DNA from: Saccharothrix sp. S26 | Lineage (GTDB): Bacteria; Actinomycetota; Actinomycetes; Mycobacteriales; Pseudonocardiaceae | DNA: 64,000 nucleotides | Direction of reading: 5' to 3' | NCBI RefSeq assembly: GCF_021390395.1 | Contig: NZ_JAJUWT010000029.1 | Location: 62,001-126,000 of the forward strand | Position numbers and translations under genes: made by a program | Shown: positions 60,090 through 64,000 of the stretch, in pieces | Position numbering within the stretch: position 1 is the first letter of the stretch | How the letters are laid out: every line of letters begins with the position of its first letter | The notes under the pieces: model-generated | Databases searched by the model: none | The model's input: only the letters and a program-made list of their open reading frames with translations | Told to the model about the DNA's origin: nothing

Positions 60090-61637
60090 TCACCCGTCCG
60101 AGTGGTTCGCTCCCGTGGCGGCACGCGGCAGCGCCAACGACACCACCGCGCCGAGACCGCAGATCACCGCCGTGATCCAGAAGATCTCGTGGTACTCGGT
60201 CAGCAACGCCGCCGTCAGCGCCTCGCGGTAGGCCGCCGCCTTCTCGGCGAACTCCTCCGGCGACAGCCCGAACGGCAGCGGCGTGTCCAGGTCGGCGGTC
60301 AGCTCCCGGAACCGGTGCAGCCCCCAGGCCGACAACGCGGCCACCCCGACCAGCATCCCGGTCATCCGCGCCACCACCACGGCGGCCGAGGCGACACCGT
60401 GCTGCGCGGCGGGCACGACCCGCAGCACCGCCGCCGACACCGGCGCGATCACCAGCCCCAACCCGAACCCGGCCACCGCCAGGTCCCGGCCCACCACGAA
60501 CGACGACACCGTCGCCGGCCACTGCGCGATCAGCGCGTAAGCGCCACCGGCGACCACCAACCCGGCGAACGACACCCACCGGTCACCCAACCGGGTGCGC
60601 GCGGCCAACCAGCCGCCGACCAGCGCGCCCACCGGCAACGCGACCAGGAACCGCGCCAACATCCCCGCCGCCGCGGCCGAGTCGCGGCCCAGCACGGTCT
60701 GCGCGAACAGCTCCACGTCCACCAACGTGACCATCAGCGCCGCACCCGCCGCCAACGACACGCCCAGCGACGCCAGGAACGGCCCGACGGCCACCCCGGT
60801 CGGGTCCAGCAGCCGCACCGACGACCGCCGCTCCCACAGCACGAACCCGACGAACACCACCACCGACGCGCCCAGCGCCGGCACACCCCACGACGGCAGC
60901 ACCGACCGTGCCGGATCGGGGTTGTACAGCCCGACCACCAGCAACGACAGCGCCAACGCCAGCAGACCGCCGCCGACGACGTCGATCCGCACCGCCGAAC
61001 GCGCCGACCGCGGCACGGTCCGCTGCACGACCACCATCGCGATCGCCGCCAGCGGCAGGTTCACCCAGAACACCCACCGCCAGCTCTGCGGCTCCACGGA
61101 CTCGAAGAACGACCAGGCGTTGAACAACGACGCCAACCCGACGCCGTAGAGCGTGCCCAGCACGCTGCCCAACTCCTGCGCCGCGCCCACCACGCCCAAC
61201 GCCGACGCGCGCCGTTGCGCCGCCCACAGGTCCGCGACCAACGCCATCGTGACCGGCAGCAACGCCCCACCGGCCAGGCCCTGCACCACCCGCCCCGCCA
61301 CCAGCAGCGGCAGGTCGCCCGCCAACGCCGTCACGGCCGAGCCGACCGCGAACCCGACCAGGCACAGGTGCAGCACCAACCGCCGCCCGAACCGGTCCGA
61401 CAGCTGCCCCAGCAGCGGCATCCCGGCCACGTACCCGAGCAGGTAACCCGTCACCACGGGCGTCGCGCGCTCCAGGTGGTTCACCGGGATGCCCAGGTCG
61501 CGCACCATGTCCACGAGCACGCCGACGACCACGTACGCGTCCAGCGCGCCCAGCAGCACCGCCGCCGCGCCGGCCCCGATCGCCAGCCGCCGCGCCCGGA
61601 CCGCGCCCACCGCCGACTCGTCCACGGCCGGGCTCAC
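60090..61637 (-). CDS. MFS transporter, P55-like
   Basis: A 515-residue 14-helix MFS (DHA2-type) transporter: LGALDAYVVVGVLVDMVRDL, motif A GQLSDRFGRRLVLHLCLVGF, and VVQGLAGGALLPVTMALVAD. The start overlaps the stop of the upstream LprG-like lipoprotein gene (GTGA). This matches the M. tuberculosis lprG-p55 operon (Rv1411c-Rv1410c), whose products move triacylglycerides and lipoglycans toward the outer envelope and affect drug tolerance. A similar envelope-lipid role is likely here. Confidence 0.9.
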   Translation of the reverse strand: MSPAVDESAVGAVRARRLAIGAGAAAVLLGALDAYVVVGVLVDMVRDLGIPVNHLERATPVVTGYLLGYVAGMPLLGQLSDRFGRRLVLHLCLVGFAVGSAVTALAGDLPLLVAGRVVQGLAGGALLPVTMALVADLWAAQRRASALGVVGAAQELGSVLGTLYGVGLASLFNAWSFFESVEPQSWRWVFWVNLPLAAIAMVVVQRTVPRSARSAVRIDVVGGGLLALALSLLVVGLYNPDPARSVLPSWGVPALGASVVVFVGFVLWERRSSVRLLDPTGVAVGPFLASLGVSLAAGAALMVTLVDVELFAQTVLGRDSAAAAGMLARFLVALPVGALVGGWLAARTRLGDRWVSFAGLVVAGGAYALIAQWPATVSSFVVGRDLAVAGFGLGLVIAPVSAAVLRVVPAAQHGVASAAVVVARMTGMLVGVAALSAWGLHRFRELTADLDTPLPFGLSPEEFAEKAAAYREALTAALLTEYHEIFWITAVICGLGAVVSLALPRAATGANHSDG

Positions 61638-62287
61638 GCCGGCGGTGAAACGGTGACGGGCTTGTTGAAGTCCGACAGCTCGATCGTCACCTTCGCCCCG
61701 CTCGGCAACGTGAACAGCGCCTTCTGCAATCGCTCGTCCTTCACCGAGAACTCCGAGGCCACGTCGGCGTCGATGCCCGGCACCAGGCCGGCGACCACGT
61801 CACGTGGCACGGTCGCCTCGACCACCGTTGCGCCGTCGTCGTCGGACTTGGTCTTGGCGTCACGCGCGTCGGCCAGCACCTTGGCCACGCCCTTGTCCGG
61901 GTCCAGGATCGCGGTCGGGTCGTACACCTGGCCCGCCAGCGCGGCGGGGAGCTTGGTGAACCCGCCGGTCGGACCCTTGAAGTAGAGATCCTGCTCGACC
62001 AGCACGTACTCGACCTCGATCAACTGGCCGAACTGCTCGACCTTCGCCCGGCCCTGCGACTGGCCCTCGGCGTTCAGGTCGCCCTCGGCGTCCTTCACGG
62101 TCACGCCCGGCAGCTCGCCGTCGACCTTGATCGTGAAGTGGGTGCTGGTCACGGTCTTCATCCCGGCGGAGGCCTTGGCCAGCACGTCCGGCCCGTCGGG
62201 CAGGGAACCGCCGCCACCGCCGGACGACGTGCAGCCCGCCACGAGTGCGAGCACGAGCGACCCGATCAGGGTGCGACGAGGGAGCAT
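61634..62287 (-). CDS. lprG: LppX/LprAFG-family lipoprotein, LprG-like
   Basis: A 217-residue lipoprotein with lipobox LVAGC (Cys19) followed by a glycine-rich linker. The mature domain has LAKASAGMKTVTSTHFTIKV, VEYVLVEQDLYFKGPTGGFT and LDPDKGVAKVLADARDAKTK, typical of the LppX/LprAFG lipid-carrier fold. ATG 62287 is preferred over upstream ATG codons because a TACGAT box lies 7 nt before it. It is coupled to the P55-like transporter gene. Confidence 0.9.
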   Translation of the reverse strand: MLPRRTLIGSLVLALVAGCTSSGGGGGSLPDGPDVLAKASAGMKTVTSTHFTIKVDGELPGVTVKDAEGDLNAEGQSQGRAKVEQFGQLIEVEYVLVEQDLYFKGPTGGFTKLPAALAGQVYDPTAILDPDKGVAKVLADARDAKTKSDDDGATVVEATVPRDVVAGLVPGIDADVASEFSVKDERLQKALFTLPSGAKVTIELSDFNKPVTVSPPA

Positions 62288-62294
62288 GGGTGGC

Positions 62295-62300
62295 ATCGTA
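62295..62300 (-). promoter_or_regulatory. -10 box TACGAT of the lprG-p55 operon
   Basis: Minus-strand TACGAT ends 7 nt before ATG 62287. The identical hexamer and spacing precede the S33 lipoprotein gene. Confidence 0.45.
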
Positions 62301-62425
62301 GATCCAGCCGCGCGTCGGCACGGCGCGATGCGGGCGCAAGGCCGTGACCTGCGCGTTGTCCTCGGCGCGGCGAATGGCGCAGCGCTTTCGGCCGAGTCGG
62401 CAACGCGCGGTTCATCGTCCTTACC

Positions 62426-62431
62426 TAGGCT
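62426..62431 (+). promoter_or_regulatory. -10 box TAGGCT of the glutamine synthetase gene
   Basis: TAGGCT ends 7 nt before ATG 62439 and indicates a leaderless mRNA. Confidence 0.5.
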
Positions 62432-62438
62432 TCGGGTC

Positions 62439-63782
62439 ATGAACCGCCAGCAGGAGTTCGTGCTCCGCACCCTCGAGGAACGCGACATCCGGTTCGTCCG
62501 GCTCTGGTTCACCGACGTCCTGGGCTTCCTCAAGTCGGTGGCGATCGCACCCGCCGAGCTCGAAGGCGCCTTCAGCGAGGGCATCGGCTTCGACGGCTCG
62601 GCCATCGAGGGCTTCGCCCGCGTGTACGAGTCCGACATGGTGGCCAAGCCGGACCCGTCGACGTTCCAGGTGCTGCCGTGGCAGACGCCGGACAAGAGCC
62701 ACTACTCGGCGCGGATGTTCTGCGACATCGCCATGCCCGACGGGTCGCCGTCGTGGGCCGACCCCCGGCACGTGCTGCGGCGCGCCCTGGCCAGGGCCAG
62801 CGAGGCGGGCTTCACCTGCTACGTGCACCCCGAGATGGAGTTCTTCCTCCTCAAGGGCCTGCCGGACGACGGGAGCGAGCCCATCCCGGCCGACAACGGC
62901 GGTTTCTTCGACCAGACCAGCCACGAGACCGCGACCCACTTCCGCCGCCACGCCATCGAGGCGCTGGAGGCGATGGGCATCTCGGTCGAGTTCAGCCACC
63001 ACGAGGGCGCGCCCGGCCAGCAGGAGATCGACCTGCGCTACGCCGACGCGCTGACCATGGCCGACAACGTGATGACGTTCCGGTACGTGATCAAGGAAGT
63101 CGCGATCACGCAGGGCGTGCGGGCCTCGTTCATGCCCAAGCCGTTCACCGACCAGCCCGGCAGCGGCATGCACACGCACGTCAGCCTGTTCGAGGGCGAC
63201 CGCAACGCGTTCTACGACGCCGAGGACCCCTACCAGCTCTCCGACACGGGCAAGATGTTCGTCGCCGGGTTGTTGAAGCACGCCCGGGAGATCTCCGGCG
63301 TGACGAACCAGTGGGTGAACTCCTACAAGCGCCTGATCGTGGGCGGCGAAGCGCCGACGGCCGTGTGCTGGGGCCACGCCAACCGGTCCGCGCTGGTCCG
63401 CGTGCCGATGTACTCGCCGGGCAAGTCGTCGTCGCGCCGGGTGGAGATCCGCTCGCTGGACTCGGCGTGCAACCCGTACCTGGCGTACGCGGTGATCCTC
63501 GCGGCCGGGCTCAAGGGCATCGAGAAGGGCTACGAGCTGCCGCCGCCCGCCGAGGACGACGTGTGGTCGTTGACCGACCGGGAGCGGCGCGCCGCCGGGT
63601 ACGACAACCTGCCGCAGAACCTCGGCGAGGCGTTGACCGAGATGGAGAACTCCGAACTGCTCCCCGAAGCGCTGGGGGAGCACGTCTACGACTTCTTCCT
63701 GCGCAACAAGCGGGCCGAGTGGGACGGGTACCGCCGCAGCGTGACGCCGTACGAGCTGCGCAACCTGTTGCCGGTCCTGTGA
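62439..63782 (+). CDS. glnA2: Glutamine synthetase, GlnA2-like (type I-alpha)
   Basis: A 447-residue class I glutamine synthetase. Motifs are GIGFDGSAIEGFARVYESDM, YVHPEMEFFLLK, FMPKPFTDQPGSGMHTHVSL, NQWVNSYKRLIVGGEAP and SSRRVEIRSLDSACNPYLAY. The region that holds the adenylylated tyrosine in GlnA1 (NLYDLP) reads GYELPPPAEDDVW, so this is the non-adenylylated alpha type like Rv2222c. In mycobacteria glnE and glnA1 follow; here a different gene starts 11 bp later, so the block is broken. Confidence 0.93.
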   Translation: MNRQQEFVLRTLEERDIRFVRLWFTDVLGFLKSVAIAPAELEGAFSEGIGFDGSAIEGFARVYESDMVAKPDPSTFQVLPWQTPDKSHYSARMFCDIAMPDGSPSWADPRHVLRRALARASEAGFTCYVHPEMEFFLLKGLPDDGSEPIPADNGGFFDQTSHETATHFRRHAIEALEAMGISVEFSHHEGAPGQQEIDLRYADALTMADNVMTFRYVIKEVAITQGVRASFMPKPFTDQPGSGMHTHVSLFEGDRNAFYDAEDPYQLSDTGKMFVAGLLKHAREISGVTNQWVNSYKRLIVGGEAPTAVCWGHANRSALVRVPMYSPGKSSSRRVEIRSLDSACNPYLAYAVILAAGLKGIEKGYELPPPAEDDVWSLTDRERRAAGYDNLPQNLGEALTEMENSELLPEALGEHVYDFFLRNKRAEWDGYRRSVTPYELRNLLPVL

Positions 63783-63793
63783 GGGAGACGCCC

Positions 63794-64000
63794 GTGCGGG
63801 TGGTGCACACCGGGCACTCGGAGAAGCTAGGTTTGCAGACCGTGACCGAGGTGCCCGCGCGTCCGGAATCCCGTCCCACGTTCATCGCCTGCACGGTGGC
63901 GACCGCCGCCGAACTGCCCGCGGTGAAGGTGCTGTCCAGCTCTTTCCTGGCCAACCACCCGCAGGCGAGGTTCCTGGCGCTGGTGGTCGACGCCCAGCCG
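63794..64000 (+). CDS. Start of a putative glycosyltransferase (partial, runs off the window)
   Basis: Only about 69 residues are seen. After a short leader, RPTFIACTVATAAELPAVKV, LSSSFLANHPQARF and LALVVDAQP resemble the N-terminal nucleotide-sugar-binding strand and helix of glycosyltransferases with the pattern ACTVAT...LPA..VL..SF...HP...F..LVVD. GTG 63794 has GGGAG 6 nt upstream. GTG 63842 follows a TAGGTT box and is an alternative leaderless start. Family membership needs the missing part. Confidence 0.55.
   Translation, partial: MRVVHTGHSEKLGLQTVTEVPARPESRPTFIACTVATAAELPAVKVLSSSFLANHPQARFLALVVDAQP

Overview
The window is very GC-rich chromosomal DNA with dense, often 4-bp-overlapping genes and many GTG and TTG starts. 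Its core genes are typical of high-GC Actinobacteria: LysX, coenzyme F420 reductase NpdG, an LprG/P55-type pair, GlnA2-type glutamine synthetase and class A RNase P RNA. The gene order and family mix suggest a member of the Pseudonocardiales (Saccharothrix, Actinosynnema, Lentzea or Amycolatopsis type). This is an inference from content; no ribosomal RNA gene is present.

Layout. 0-8.3 kb: a DUF2207 membrane protein, an M16 peptidase pair with NudC, an NmrA-like reductase facing a MarR regulator, and a ROK regulator. 8.3-18.1 kb: a defence locus. Three overlapping genes (18071 down to 11144, minus strand) are the JetA, JetB and JetC parts of a type II Wadjet system. The usual JetD with a Toprim nuclease domain is absent. 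Instead, 1.7 kb downstream on the same strand lies a protein whose N-terminal part looks like the JetD N-terminal domain, fused to a TIR domain. That gene sits in a lower-GC segment bounded by a 23-bp direct repeat copied from the 3' end of the ROK gene. An ene-reductase/MerR pair separates it from jetABC. 18.1-26.8 kb: a backbone resembling M. tuberculosis Rv2236c-Rv2228c (cobD, SURF1, LMW-PTP, cobC-like, Nif3, zinc ribbon, RNase H/phosphatase).

26.8-38.4 kb: an SsuE-type flavin reductase preceded by a cysteine-ending leader peptide, rnpB, a secreted protein, and a cluster resembling a type IV secretion apparatus (pilin-like, PrgI-like, VirB4-, VirB6- and VirB8-like, NlpC/P60) with a divergent ribbon-helix-helix protein but no relaxase or coupling protein. 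38.4-49.8 kb: an RNB ribonuclease, a flavin monooxygenase with a GntR-TetR fusion regulator, npdG with a BtuF-like protein, pip, panB and lysX. 49.8-55.7 kb: several regulator/target pairs with visible operators. 56-64 kb: a CaeA-like lipoprotein esterase, NAD synthetase, a DUF308 protein, an MFS pump with LprG-like lipoprotein, glnA2-type glutamine synthetase and the start of a putative glycosyltransferase.

Many starts are preceded 6-8 nt upstream by a TANNNT hexamer, which suggests leaderless transcription and was used to choose several start codons. Convergent genes often share stop codons or build a terminator hairpin from them. The main candidate for a new system is the Wadjet-like JetABC operon paired with a JetD-N/TIR effector. 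All family names are from recognition of motifs; no search was run.
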